Shown: positions 24,367-32,696, counted from the stretch's first letter. The stretch is DNA of 35,577 nucleotides from Bacillota bacterium (GCA_021770445.1 JAETQY010000023.1:1-35577); one strand, 5' to 3'. Program-made: numbers and translations. Notes: generated from the letters alone by a model not told the origin.

Positions 24367-25873
24367 TGTTTTGGAGTATCTGGAGGCCACCGCCCCCAGA
24401 CTGCCCGAGAAGGTGGCCTTCCACAACGGGACGGAGGGTCTCACCTTCGGCCAGGTCTCCCGGGCCGCCCGGGGCATCGGCACCTTCCTGGCCGAGAGGG
24501 GCCTGGAGCGGGAGCCGGTGGTGGTCTTTATGGAGAAGCACCCCAAGTCGGTGGCCGCCTTTTTCGGGGTGGTCTACTCGGGCTGCTTCTACGTGCCCAT
24601 CGACGAGGAGATGCCCCTGTACCGGGTGGAGCTGATCTTCCAGACCCTCAAACCCCGGGCCGTCCTGTGCGACGAAACGACCCGGAAGGCGGTGGAGGAC
24701 CTGGGCTATACCGGCGGCCTGTACGGCTACGAGGAGGCGGCTGCCTGTCAGCCCGACCAGGAGCTGCTGGACCGTATCCGTGGGGCGCAGCTGGACACCG
24801 ACCCGCTGTACATTGTCTTTACCTCCGGGTCCACCGGGGTGCCCAAGGGGGTGGTGGCCTGCCACCGCTCCGTCATCGACTACATCGAGCAGCTCTCCGC
24901 CACTTTGGGCTTCAACGAGGACACGGTATTCGGCAATCAGACCCCGCTGTACTTCGACGCCTGCCTGAAGGAGCTGTACCCCACCATCAAGTTCGGGGCC
25001 ACCACCTATCTGATCCCCAAGAGCCTGTTCCTCTTCCCGGTGAAGCTGGTGGACTATCTGAACGAACACAAGATCAACACGGTGTGCTGGGTGGTGTCCG
25101 CCCTGACCATGATCTCCGGCCTGGGGGCGCTGAAAAAGACGGTGCCTCAGTACCTGCACACCATCGCCTTCGGCAGCGAGGTGTTCCCCATCCGGCAGTT
25201 CAACCTGTGGCGGGAGGCCCTCCCCCAGGCGAGATTCACCAACCTGTACGGCCCCACCGAGGCCACGGGGATGAGCTGCTTCTACCACGTGGACCGGGAC
25301 TTTGCCGAGGGGGAGGCCATCCCCATCGGCCGGCCCTTCCCCAACACGGGTATCTTGCTGCTCAACGAGAAGAACCAACTGGCTGGCCCCGGTGAGACGG
25401 GGGAAATCTGCATCCGGGGCACCTGCCTCACCATGGGCTACTACCGGATGCCGGAAAAAACGGCGGAGTGCTTTGTCCAGAATCCGCTGAACGACGCCTA
25501 CCCCGAACTCATCTACCGCACCGGCGACCTGGGGCGGTACAACGACCGGGGGGAGCTGGTGTTCGTCTCCCGGAAGGACTATCAGATCAAGCACATGGGC
25601 CACCGGGTGGAGCTGCAGGAGATCGAGGCCGCTGCCTCCGCCCACCCGTCGGTGGCCGCCGCCTGCGCGGTGTTCGACAAGGAGAAGGACCGCATCGGGC
25701 TGTACTACGCCGGCGGCGCGGAGCCGGGCGAGGTGACCGCCTTTCTAAAGGAGCGCCTGCCCCGGTACATGATCCCCAACCGCATGGAGCGGCTGGAGCG
25801 GCTTCCCCTCACCCCCAACGGGAAGATCGACCGCAAGGCCCTGGCCGCCGGGCAGGTCCCGGCGGGGGTCTGA
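24356..25873 (+). CDS. DltA-like amino-acid adenylating enzyme
   Basis: A 505-residue stand-alone adenylation domain of the NRPS/DltA group. Core motifs: A3 FTSGSTGVPKG (155-165), A4/substrate segment with Asp201 in NQTPLYFDACLKELYP, A5 NLYGPTEAT (296-304), A7 YRTGDLGRY (388-396) and A10 NGKIDRKA with catalytic Lys490. It should activate a small amino acid as the adenylate and load it on the next gene's carrier protein. The pocket differs from classical DltA (ACLKELYP for LSVMDIYP; VVSALTMI around the site of the DltA selectivity Cys), so D-alanine is not certain. The start is TTG at 24356, 9 bases after AGGAGG (24341-24346), inside the end of the previous gene. The Arg/Pro-rich extension open upstream in this frame is the shadow of the repeats. 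Confidence 0.87.
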   Translation: MQRNVLEYLEATAPRLPEKVAFHNGTEGLTFGQVSRAARGIGTFLAERGLEREPVVVFMEKHPKSVAAFFGVVYSGCFYVPIDEEMPLYRVELIFQTLKPRAVLCDETTRKAVEDLGYTGGLYGYEEAAACQPDQELLDRIRGAQLDTDPLYIVFTSGSTGVPKGVVACHRSVIDYIEQLSATLGFNEDTVFGNQTPLYFDACLKELYPTIKFGATTYLIPKSLFLFPVKLVDYLNEHKINTVCWVVSALTMISGLGALKKTVPQYLHTIAFGSEVFPIRQFNLWREALPQARFTNLYGPTEATGMSCFYHVDRDFAEGEAIPIGRPFPNTGILLLNEKNQLAGPGETGEICIRGTCLTMGYYRMPEKTAECFVQNPLNDAYPELIYRTGDLGRYNDRGELVFVSRKDYQIKHMGHRVELQEIEAAASAHPSVAAACAVFDKEKDRIGLYYAGGAEPGEVTAFLKERLPRYMIPNRMERLERLPLTPNGKIDRKALAAGQVPAGV

Positions 25874-25893
25874 CAGAAAAAGGAGAATGACCA

Positions 25894-26121
25894 ATGGAAG
25901 AACTGCTGAGCATTTTGCGTGAGCTGCACCCCGAGGTGGACTTTGAGACCTGCGACACTCTCATCGACGACAAGATCCTGGACTCTATCGACATCGTGAC
26001 CCTGGTGGCCGAGATCGGCAGCGAGTTCGACGTGGAGGTCCCCGCCGAGGAGCTGACGCCGGAGAATTTCAACTCCGCCAAGGCCCTTTGGGAGATGGTC
26101 CGGCGGCTGGACGAGGGCTGA
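25894..26121 (+). CDS. Acyl carrier protein (DltC-like)
   Basis: A 75-residue acidic carrier protein. The phosphopantetheine attachment site is Ser31 in LDSIDIVTLV, preceded by DDKI and followed by the helix-III region (FDVEVPAEELTPENFNS), which matches DltC/ACP-like proteins. It should carry the amino acid activated by the upstream adenylation enzyme as a thioester and present it to the MBOAT protein. AAAGGAGAA precedes the start. It lies 20 bases after the adenylation gene and 1 base before the next start. Confidence 0.9.
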   Translation: MEELLSILRELHPEVDFETCDTLIDDKILDSIDIVTLVAEIGSEFDVEVPAEELTPENFNSAKALWEMVRRLDEG

Positions 26122-26122
26122 T

Positions 26123-27715
26123 ATGAGCTTCGCTTCCACCCAATTTCTGGCCTTCTTCGGGGTGCTGTTCCTGCTGTACTACACCGTCCCCCGCCGGTGG
26201 CAGTGGAAGCTGCTGCTGGCCGGGAGCCTGTTCTTCTACTGGTTCGCCGGCTGGTGGTGCCTCATTTACATCGGCGTCACCACGGTGACCACCTGGCTGG
26301 CGGCCCGGAGGATAGACGCCCTGGCCCGGGAGCAGGACGCCTGGTTCCAGGAGCACAAGGCTGAGCTGTCCAGGGAGGAGCGCAAGGCCCGGAAGGCGAA
26401 GGATAGATCCATCCGCTTCCGGTGGCTGCTGGGCTGCCTGCTGGTCAACTTCGGCATCCTGGCGGTGGTGAAGTACACAAACTTTGTCATCGGCAACCTG
26501 AATGCGGCCGCTGCCGCCCTGGGCGGGGGACAGCCCCTGCCCACCCTGTCCCTGGTGCTGCCCATGGGCATCTCCTTCTACACCTTTCAGGCCATGGGCT
26601 ACCTCATCGACGTCTACTGGGGCAAATCCCCCGCCGAGGAGAGCCTGGGGCGGTTCGCCCTGTTCGTCACCTTCTTTCCCCAGCTCATCCAGGGGCCCAT
26701 CAGCCGCTTCGGCGACCTGAGCCGGACCCTGTACAGCGAGCACCCCTGGGACTCCCGGCAGATCGCCATGGGGGTGGAGCGGGTGCTGTGGGGGCTGGCC
26801 AAGAAGCTGATCGTGGCCGACCGGCTGGCCATCCCGCTCCGGGCCCTGGTGGCCGATCCGGAGCAGTACAATGGCGTCTATGTGCTGGCGGTGATCTTTC
26901 TCTACGCCGTCCAGCTCTACGCCGACTTCACCGGCGGCATCGACATCACCATCGGGGCGGCCCAGATGCTAGGTGTTCAGGTGACAGAGAACTTCCAGCG
27001 GCCCTTCTTCTCCAAGAACGCGGCTGAATACTGGCGGCGCTGGCACATCACCATGGGCACCTGGTTCCGGGATTACCTGTTCTACCCCATGTCGGTGTCC
27101 AAGCCCATTTTAAAGCTCCACCAGAAATGCCGGAACCGCTTCGGCCGCTTCGGCAAGCGCATCTCGGTCCACACCTGCAGTATCATTCTCTGGTTCGTCA
27201 CCGGCCTGTGGCACGGGGCCAGCTGGAACTTCATCGTCTGGGGCCTGCTCAACGGCCTCGTCATCATTATTTCCCAGGAATTGGAGCCCCTTTACGACAA
27301 ATTTCACGCCCGCTTCCCCCGGCTCAAGGGCAGCCGGGGCTGGGACGCGGTCCAGGTGCTGCGTACCTTCTGGCTGATGGGGGCCATCCGGGTGCTGGAC
27401 GTGTACCGGGATGTGCCCCTCACCTTCCGGCAGCTGGGGACGGTGTTCACCGCCTTTCGGCCCCAAGTGCTGTGGGACGGGTCCTTTCTGGAGCTGGGCA
27501 TCGGGATGGGCGACTGGCTGGTGGCCGCCGCCGGGGCCGGGACCATGCTGGCGTGCAGCCTGCTGGGCCGGCGGGAGCCGGTGCGGGAGCGACTGTCCCG
27601 GCACAGCCCCCATCTGGCCTGGGGCGGCTGTGTGGTGCTGATCTGGCTCACCCTGATCTTCGGGGTGTACGGCATCGGCTTCGACGCCACCCAGTTCATC
27701 TACAACCAGTTCTGA
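26123..27715 (+). CDS. MBOAT-family O-acyltransferase (DltB/AlgI-like)
   Basis: A 530-residue polytopic membrane protein of the MBOAT family. The N-terminus (FASTQFLAFFGVLFLLYYTV) and the GISFYTFQAMGYLIDVYWG, FVTFFPQLIQGPISR and YADFTGGIDITIG segments are typical of the AlgI/PatA/DltB branch. The two conserved histidines are His308 in RRWHITMGTWFRDYLFYP and the catalytic His364 in TGLWHGASWN. It should move the acyl or aminoacyl group from the carrier protein through the membrane to a hydroxyl of a surface polymer. The start is one base after the carrier-protein stop, so the two are probably coupled. The gene order A-C-B-D differs from the classical dltABCD. Confidence 0.92.
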   Translation: MSFASTQFLAFFGVLFLLYYTVPRRWQWKLLLAGSLFFYWFAGWWCLIYIGVTTVTTWLAARRIDALAREQDAWFQEHKAELSREERKARKAKDRSIRFRWLLGCLLVNFGILAVVKYTNFVIGNLNAAAAALGGGQPLPTLSLVLPMGISFYTFQAMGYLIDVYWGKSPAEESLGRFALFVTFFPQLIQGPISRFGDLSRTLYSEHPWDSRQIAMGVERVLWGLAKKLIVADRLAIPLRALVADPEQYNGVYVLAVIFLYAVQLYADFTGGIDITIGAAQMLGVQVTENFQRPFFSKNAAEYWRRWHITMGTWFRDYLFYPMSVSKPILKLHQKCRNRFGRFGKRISVHTCSIILWFVTGLWHGASWNFIVWGLLNGLVIIISQELEPLYDKFHARFPRLKGSRGWDAVQVLRTFWLMGAIRVLDVYRDVPLTFRQLGTVFTAFRPQVLWDGSFLELGIGMGDWLVAAAGAGTMLACSLLGRREPVRERLSRHSPHLAWGGCVVLIWLTLIFGVYGIGFDATQFIYNQF

Positions 27716-27728
27716 GGAGGCGGACGGC

Positions 27729-28772
27729 ATGAAAAAGAATATCCGGACCGCCATCCTCTGGGTGCTGATCCTGGCGGCTGGCCTGTGGCTGCTCAACGCC
27801 CTGTTTATGCCCAAGTACATGAGCGACATTCCCGAGGGGGCGTTGATCGCGGAATATTATAAGGAAGAGACCGGCCACGATGTGATCTTCATCGGCGACT
27901 GCGAGGTCTATGAGAACTTCTCCCCCGACCTGCTGTGGCGGGAGTACGGCCTTACCAGCTACATCCGGGGCAGCGCCCAGCAGCTCATCTGGCAGTCCTA
28001 CTACCTGATGGAGGAGACGCTGAACTACGAGACCCCCAAGGTGATGGTGTTCAACGTGCTGTCCATGAAGTATGGCGAGCCCCAGAGCGAGGCCTACAAC
28101 CGGCTGAACCTGGACGGGATGCGGCTGTCCCCCCAGAAGATCGCCGCCGTCCGGGCCTCCATGACCGAGGAGGAGAGCCTGCTCAGCTACCTCTTCCCCC
28201 TGCTGCGCTACCACAGCCGCTGGAACGAGCTGAAGGGGGAGGACCTTCGCTATCTCACCCACCGGGATATCGTGTCCGACAGCGGCTACCTGATGAACGT
28301 ACAGGTCCGCCCGGCGGAGAACGTGCCCACGGGCCGGCCCTTAGGGGACTACAGCTTCGCCCCGGTGTGCTGGGACTATCTGGACAAAATGGCCGATCTC
28401 TGTGAGGAAAAGGGCGTCCAGCTGGTGCTCATCAAGGCCCCCAGCCTGTACCCCTACTGGTACGACCAGTGGGAGGAGCAGATTGAGGACTACGCCGCCC
28501 GGCGAGGGCTGCCCTACATCAACTTCCTGGAGCTGACTGACGAGATCGGGGTGGATTTTGCTACCGACACCTACGACAGCGGCCTGCACCTGAACCTGTA
28601 CGGGGCAGAGAAGCTGTCCCGGTGGTTTGGTCAGTGGCTGACGGCCAACTGTCCGGTGGAGGACCGCCGGGGCCAGGAGGACTACGCAAACATCTGGAAC
28701 GAAAAAAGCGCCGCCTACGCCGCCCGGAAGGCGCGGCTGGAGGCGGAGTGGAGCGGGGAGGACCCCGCCTGA
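27729..28772 (+). CDS. Membrane-anchored SGNH-like protein (DltD/AlgX-like role) with Cys at the nucleophile position
   Basis: A 347-residue protein with an N-terminal membrane anchor (7-27) and an extracellular SGNH-hydrolase-like domain. The block I motif reads FIGDCEVYENFSP, so Cys58 stands where GDS proteins have the catalytic Ser. The last block YDSGLHLNLYGAEKLS contains Asp283 and His287, as in acetyl/acyl transferases that partner MBOAT proteins. By position it does the job of DltD, taking part in the last transfer step outside the membrane. Whether Cys58 is a nucleophile, a thioester intermediate or a structural residue cannot be told. AGGAGGCGGACGGC precedes the ATG. The highly charged C-terminus (Lys/Glu-rich) has no assigned role. 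Confidence 0.8.
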   Translation: MKKNIRTAILWVLILAAGLWLLNALFMPKYMSDIPEGALIAEYYKEETGHDVIFIGDCEVYENFSPDLLWREYGLTSYIRGSAQQLIWQSYYLMEETLNYETPKVMVFNVLSMKYGEPQSEAYNRLNLDGMRLSPQKIAAVRASMTEEESLLSYLFPLLRYHSRWNELKGEDLRYLTHRDIVSDSGYLMNVQVRPAENVPTGRPLGDYSFAPVCWDYLDKMADLCEEKGVQLVLIKAPSLYPYWYDQWEEQIEDYAARRGLPYINFLELTDEIGVDFATDTYDSGLHLNLYGAEKLSRWFGQWLTANCPVEDRRGQEDYANIWNEKSAAYAARKARLEAEWSGEDPA

Positions 28773-28786
28773 AAAGGAGGAAAATT

Positions 28787-29350
28787 ATGAAACGAAATCT
28801 GCTTTGCTCTCTGCTGGCACTGACTATGGCCCTGTCTCTGGCTGCCTGCGGCGGGAAGGGACAGCCGGGGAACTCCGGCGGCCAGACCAGCCAGCCCGGC
28901 CAGACCAGCCAGTCTGCCCAGCCCGGTCAGTCCGCTCAGCCCGGCGGCGCCGATGTGGCCGAGTATGTGTTCCGGTCCGGGGGCACCGTCGTGTCCATCG
29001 ACCAGGACATGGCCGAGGTGCTTGCCGCCCTGGGGGAGCCCAAGGAGTACTTTGAGGCCGAGTCCTGCGCCTTTGAGGGGATGGACAAGACCTACACCTA
29101 CTCCGGCTTTGTCATCACCACCCGGCCCGACGGGGAGAAGGACTATGTGAACTCCATCATTCTCTCCGACGATAGCGTCACCACCCCGGAGGGAATTTAC
29201 ATCGGCTCCGCCGCCGCCGACGTCACCGCCGCCTACGGCGAGAGCACCGAGGCCACGGACACCTTCCTCCCCTACACCAAGGGGAACGCCGCCCTGAACT
29301 TTGTGCTCAGCGACGGCAAGGTGATCTCCATCGAATACCTTCCCGCCTGA
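28787..29350 (+). CDS. Small lipoprotein with Gln/Ser/Pro/Gly linker, function unknown
   Basis: A 187-residue lipoprotein. The signal peptide ends in lipobox LAAC (about residue 21). A repeated linker of the GQTSQPGQTSQSAQPGQ kind follows (about 25-60), then a 120-residue domain with no catalytic motif that appears to be made of two similar alpha/beta halves (VVSIDQDMAEVLAALGEP and IYIGSAAADVTAAYGES). This helix-then-GEP/GES pattern is reminiscent of BamE/BLIP-like lipoprotein folds, but I cannot confirm that. AAAGGAGG (28773-28780) is 6 bases before ATG 28787, which excludes the longer frame from 28622. It is the last gene of the envelope operon. Confidence 0.78.
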   Translation: MKRNLLCSLLALTMALSLAACGGKGQPGNSGGQTSQPGQTSQSAQPGQSAQPGGADVAEYVFRSGGTVVSIDQDMAEVLAALGEPKEYFEAESCAFEGMDKTYTYSGFVITTRPDGEKDYVNSIILSDDSVTTPEGIYIGSAAADVTAAYGESTEATDTFLPYTKGNAALNFVLSDGKVISIEYLPA

Positions 29351-29365
29351 CGCTTAGAGGCAGCG

Positions 29366-29427
29366 TTGGGCTCCGCCCAAACCCGCCAGGGCTTTGCCCT
29401 GGACCCACCGCCCTTTGAAAAGGGCGG
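29366..29427 (+). repeat. Three consecutive perfect hairpins (REP-like intergenic element)
   Basis: In 62 bases: TTGGGC-tcc-GCCCAA (29366-29380), CCAGGGC-ttt-GCCCTGG (29386-29402) and CCGCCCTT-tgaa-AAGGGCGG (29408-29427), separated by ACCCG and ACCCA. There is no T-run, so this is not a simple terminator. The loops are pyrimidine-rich and the linkers alike, as in multicopy palindromic elements. Confidence 0.6.
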
Positions 29428-29467
29428 CCCTAAACTTTCCTGTTTTTTATGGCTGTAAAACGCGGAA

Positions 29468-29508
29468 CGGCCCGCTCCCAAGGGGGAGCGGGCCGCTGTT
29501 TGTTTTTT
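29468..29508 (+). terminator. Terminator of the envelope operon
   Basis: CGGCCCGCTCCC (29468-29479) and GGGAGCGGGCCG (29484-29495) are perfectly complementary with an AAGG loop, followed by CTGTTTGTTTTTT on the plus strand. It lies 2 bases before the end of fakA on the other strand and may also stop that transcript. Confidence 0.9.
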
Positions 29509-29510
29509 GG

Positions 29511-31193
29511 CTATTCCGCAGAGATCATATAGTAGTACACCGGCTGGCCCCCGGCCAGGAGGGTGATTTCGGCGTTGGGACAGGCGGCGGCGAAGATCTT
29601 TTCCGCCTCCTGGGCCTGCTCCTCGGTGACGTCCTCCCCGTAGAAGATGGAGATAAACTCGGCGCTCTGGTGGCCCTCCGACTTGGCCAGCCGCTCCAGC
29701 ATGGCGGACAGGTTCTGGTCGGTGCCGAAGAGCTGGTGCTCCACCAGGGCCAGGTAGTCTCCCTGGTGGATGGCGAAGCCGTCAAAGTCGGAGTCCCGGG
29801 CGGCGTAGGTGATCTCGCTGGTGCGCACGTTGGCGAAGCCCTCCATCATGGCGGCGGTGTTGTCCCCCTCGTCGGCGTCGGGGTCGGCGGCCAGCATGGC
29901 GGAGATGCCCTGGGGCACCGTCTTGGTGGGCAGGACCACCACCTTCTTGTCCTCGCACAGGGGGACGGTCTGCTGGGCGGCCATGATGATGTTCTTGTTG
30001 TTGGGCAGGACGTAGACAATCTCCGCCGGGGTGGCGTCGATGGCCTTGAGGATGTCCTGGGTGGAGGGGTTCATGGTCTGACCGCCCCCCACCAGTTGGT
30101 CCACCCCCAGGTCCTTGAACACGGCCTCCAGTCCGGACCCGGCGCAGACAGACACATAGCCGAACTTCTTCTCTGGAGCGGCGTGGACAGGGGCGGCCCC
30201 CTTTTCCAGCTCCTCCTCGATGGCGTCCAGGTCGTCGGTGCTCTGCACGTGCTTGCCGGCGGCCAGGTCCTCTGCCTGGGTGCGCATGTTCTCGATCTTG
30301 GCCAGCTCCAGCACGCCGTACTTCTGGGCCTCGTTCAGGGCGGAGCCGGGGGTGTTGGTGTGGACGTGGACCTTGAAGGCCTCGTCGTCCTCGCCGATCA
30401 CCAGGCTGTCGCCGATGGAGTTGAGGTACTTGCGGAAGGGGTCCAGGTCGGTGTCCTCCTTGAACTTGCGCACAATGAACACCGTGTCGAAGGCGAAGGT
30501 GATGTCCTCCACATTGACCGCCTCAAAGTCGGCCTTGTCGTTGGGGACGGAGCCCTCCTCACCGGTCTCGGGCATGGGCAGACCCCGGACCTCGTCCAGC
30601 ATCCCCTGGAGAATGACCAGAAAGCCCTTGCCGCCGGCATCCACCACCCCGGCTTTTTTCAGCACCGGGTTCTGGTCGATGGTGCGGGCCAGGGCCTCCT
30701 GGCCCTCCTGGATGGCGGCCTCCAACACCCCCTCGAAGGAGTCGTCCTCCCGGGCGTGTCCGGCGGCCCGGGCGGCGGCCAGGCGGGAGACGGTGAGAAT
30801 GGTGCCCTCGGCGGGCTTCATCACCGCCTTGTAGGCGGCGGCCACGCCGAAGTCCAGGGCGATGGCCAGGTCCCGGCCGTCCATGGTCTCCTTCTCCTTG
30901 ATGGCCTTGGAGAAGCCCCGGAACAGCAGGGACAGAATCACCCCGGAGTTGCCCCGGGCTCCCCGGAGCAGGGCGGAGGCGGTGCCCCCGGCGGCCTGGC
31001 CCACGGCGTCATAGTGCTGCTTGCGCATCTCCGCGGCGGCGGCCCCGATGGTCAGGGTCATGTTGGTGCCGGTGTCGCCGTCGGGGACGGGAAACACGTT
31101 CAGGTCGTTGATGGACTGCTTCTGGGCGTTGATGGCGGCATGAGCGTGAATCATCATCCGCTGAAAGACCGCCGCGTCAATATTCTGTACCAT
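29511..31193 (-). CDS. fakA: Dak2/FakA-like fatty acid kinase (YloV family)
   Basis: A 560-residue cytoplasmic protein of the YloV/FakA family. The N-terminal Dak2 (dihydroxyacetone-kinase L-like) domain has the Mg-ATP motif PVPDGDTGTNM (36-46, Asp38 and Asp40) and the RGARGNSGVILS loop. The middle and C-terminal domains (PNNKNIIMAAQQ, FYGEDVTEEQA) match FakA, which phosphorylates exogenous fatty acids bound to a FakB (DegV) partner. No degV gene is in the window. ATG 31193 is preferred: AAAGGAA lies about 11 bases upstream, whereas an in-frame TTG at 31202 is only 2 bases from it. It follows the Asp23-family gene by 31 bases, the usual Firmicutes yloU-yloV pair. Confidence 0.92.
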   Translation of the reverse strand: MVQNIDAAVFQRMMIHAHAAINAQKQSINDLNVFPVPDGDTGTNMTLTIGAAAAEMRKQHYDAVGQAAGGTASALLRGARGNSGVILSLLFRGFSKAIKEKETMDGRDLAIALDFGVAAAYKAVMKPAEGTILTVSRLAAARAAGHAREDDSFEGVLEAAIQEGQEALARTIDQNPVLKKAGVVDAGGKGFLVILQGMLDEVRGLPMPETGEEGSVPNDKADFEAVNVEDITFAFDTVFIVRKFKEDTDLDPFRKYLNSIGDSLVIGEDDEAFKVHVHTNTPGSALNEAQKYGVLELAKIENMRTQAEDLAAGKHVQSTDDLDAIEEELEKGAAPVHAAPEKKFGYVSVCAGSGLEAVFKDLGVDQLVGGGQTMNPSTQDILKAIDATPAEIVYVLPNNKNIIMAAQQTVPLCEDKKVVVLPTKTVPQGISAMLAADPDADEGDNTAAMMEGFANVRTSEITYAARDSDFDGFAIHQGDYLALVEHQLFGTDQNLSAMLERLAKSEGHQSAEFISIFYGEDVTEEQAQEAEKIFAAACPNAEITLLAGGQPVYYYMISAE

Positions 31194-31224
31194 AATCGGC
31201 AAATTCCTTTCTTAACGAATGAAT

Positions 31225-31572
31225 TCAGAAGCGCATGGAGTCCACGCACACATCCACCGAGGCGACCTCCACCCCGGTGGTCTTGCTGACCACATAGCGC
31301 ACCTCGCTCATGATGGAGCGGCACACGGCCATGAGATTGACCCCGTTCTCCACGATGATGTGCAGCTCGATGGAGACGGTGCCGTCGGCGTTGTAGTACA
31401 CCTTCACGCCCTTGGACATGGACTCCCGCTTCAGCAGGTGGACCAGCCCGTCGGTGGTGGAGCGCACCGCCATACCCTTCACGCCGTAGCAGTTGGTGGC
31501 GGCGCTGCCGGTGACGGTGGTAAATACGTCGCTGCTGATGCGGATCTCGCCCAGCTCAGTTTCCAGTTTCAT
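31225..31572 (-). CDS. Asp23/Gls24-family protein (YloU-like)
   Basis: A 115-residue Asp23/Gls24 protein. The pattern ELGEIRISSDVFTTVTGSAA, then GVKGMAV, a strand with VELHIIVENGVNL-type sequence and a C-terminal VASVDVCVDSMRF is characteristic of the family. Such proteins sit under the cytoplasmic membrane and are tied to envelope stress or lipid supply; the version next to fakA is close to B. subtilis YloU. AAAGGAAGG lies about 7 bases before the start. It is the first gene of the two-gene unit, with a promoter at 31627-31655. Confidence 0.92.
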   Translation of the reverse strand: MKLETELGEIRISSDVFTTVTGSAATNCYGVKGMAVRSTTDGLVHLLKRESMSKGVKVYYNADGTVSIELHIIVENGVNLMAVCRSIMSEVRYVVSKTTGVEVASVDVCVDSMRF

Positions 31573-31626
31573 AGGAAAGTACCTTCCTTTCAGTCAGGAT
31601 AGGGGTCCCACAATAATACATTTTAT

Positions 31627-31655
31627 ATTGTATTCGATTTTGCCGGAAAATACAA
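31627..31655 (-). promoter_or_regulatory. Promoter of the Asp23-fakA pair
   Basis: The minus strand reads TTGTAT (31650-31655), a 17-base spacer and TACAAT (31627-31632), giving a leader of about 48 bases. Confidence 0.65.
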
Positions 31656-31709
31656 GCCCTAAAGTTCAAAGGCTGACGGCGTTTTGCGCGGTCCCGCCGA
31701 ATGAGAAAG

Positions 31710-31740
31710 CGGGCAGCGGTCCTCACAGGATCGCTGCCCG
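31710..31740 (-). terminator. Hairpin terminator after the traX-like gene
   Basis: CGGGCAGCGGTCCT (31710-31723) pairs with AGGATCGCTGCCCG (31727-31740) over 14 pairs with one G-U and a 3-base loop. On the minus strand CTTTCTC follows. It is about 25 bases beyond the gene's stop. Confidence 0.7.
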
Positions 31741-31765
31741 ATAAAATGATATTGTGCCGCCGAGC

Positions 31766-32662
31766 TCACCCCGCGAGCAGTTCTGATATCAAATAGATCG
31801 CTTCCCGGTGCAGCGGATAGTAACCGTAGAAGAACCATTTGCACTTTTTCCCCGGCTGCCCGTTGTACAGCAGCATGATCGGCAGCGCGAATATCATCCG
31901 GCATTGAAGCCAGTCAAAAAAGGTCATGAAAAACCCGAAAGATTGCAGCCTGTACAGGAAATCGGGAGTTGTGAGCGCCCCTATGATACAGATAAAGCAG
32001 AAGGCGGCAAAGACGAGGCACTGCCGGTTCTTTGTCCCCGCGAAGTACATGATTACGCCGAGAAGGGAAAATCCGATCCCATAATCAATACCGCCGAAAG
32101 AGGGGAGCAGGCTGTTCCATATACCGGCAACCAGGAACTTTATTCTGAATGAGGCGTCGGGCGGAATTACTACATAGTAAAGCACATCGGAAAGGGCGAG
32201 GGCGGTGGGGATAAAGGACAGCACGAGCAGACCGATGAAAATGGACAATGTCCGGATATCTCTGTCTCTCCAGGCGGAGCCCATCCGCTCCAGGAGGAGG
32301 ACGTAGAGGGCCGTATAGAAAAAGGTAAAAATGATATTGCCGGGTGTGAAATAGCAAAGCACCTCCCCAAAGCAAAGATTCATGGCGGTCACAAAAAGCT
32401 CAACACCCATACCGGCCAGATAGAGCCTGAGCACAAACCTTGGCTTGCTCCTTGTATGGCGGATGCTCTGGACCAGCAGAAACAGGAACAGCGGTGCGGC
32501 AAGGCGGCCGATGGTGCGAAGGAGGCTCTCATATCGGGCGACAACAGGAATATTGTAGCCAAACGCCCCGATGTGATCCAGCGTCATGGAGACCAGGGCG
32601 ATCACTTTGATCTGAAAGGCCGTTAAGCCCCGGGTCCGTTTTTCTGACAATGTGAGTTCCAT
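31766..32662 (-). CDS. TraX-family membrane protein
   Basis: A 298-residue protein with about eight membrane segments. TraX signatures are the N-terminal LTAFQIKVIALVSMTLDHIG (His in a membrane helix), RTIGRLAAPLFLFLLVQSI and the C-terminal WFFYGYYPLHREAIYLI. F-plasmid TraX N-acetylates pilin; chromosomal clostridial members are thought to be acyltransferases of unknown target. ATG 32662 is chosen because GGAGG lies 7 bases upstream. The longer frames start inside or upstream of the promoter's -10 box and cannot be translated from this transcript. The gene is visibly lower in GC than its neighbours and stands alone between the fakA unit and spoIIE, consistent with acquisition. Confidence 0.87.
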   Translation of the reverse strand: MELTLSEKRTRGLTAFQIKVIALVSMTLDHIGAFGYNIPVVARYESLLRTIGRLAAPLFLFLLVQSIRHTRSKPRFVLRLYLAGMGVELFVTAMNLCFGEVLCYFTPGNIIFTFFYTALYVLLLERMGSAWRDRDIRTLSIFIGLLVLSFIPTALALSDVLYYVVIPPDASFRIKFLVAGIWNSLLPSFGGIDYGIGFSLLGVIMYFAGTKNRQCLVFAAFCFICIIGALTTPDFLYRLQSFGFFMTFFDWLQCRMIFALPIMLLYNGQPGKKCKWFFYGYYPLHREAIYLISELLAG

Positions 32663-32696
32663 GATCGCGCCTCCGTCGATCTCAATTTTAAATTTC

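Noticed and set aside
23903..25645. A 580-codon minus-strand frame across the transglutaminase and adenylation genes
   Set aside because: Shadow frame caused by GC-rich third positions; the plus-strand genes have clear domains and overlaps.
29394..31289. A 631-codon plus-strand frame opposite fakA
   Set aside because: Composition is that of an antisense shadow (Val/Gly/His-rich), and it reads through the terminator hairpin at 29468-29495.
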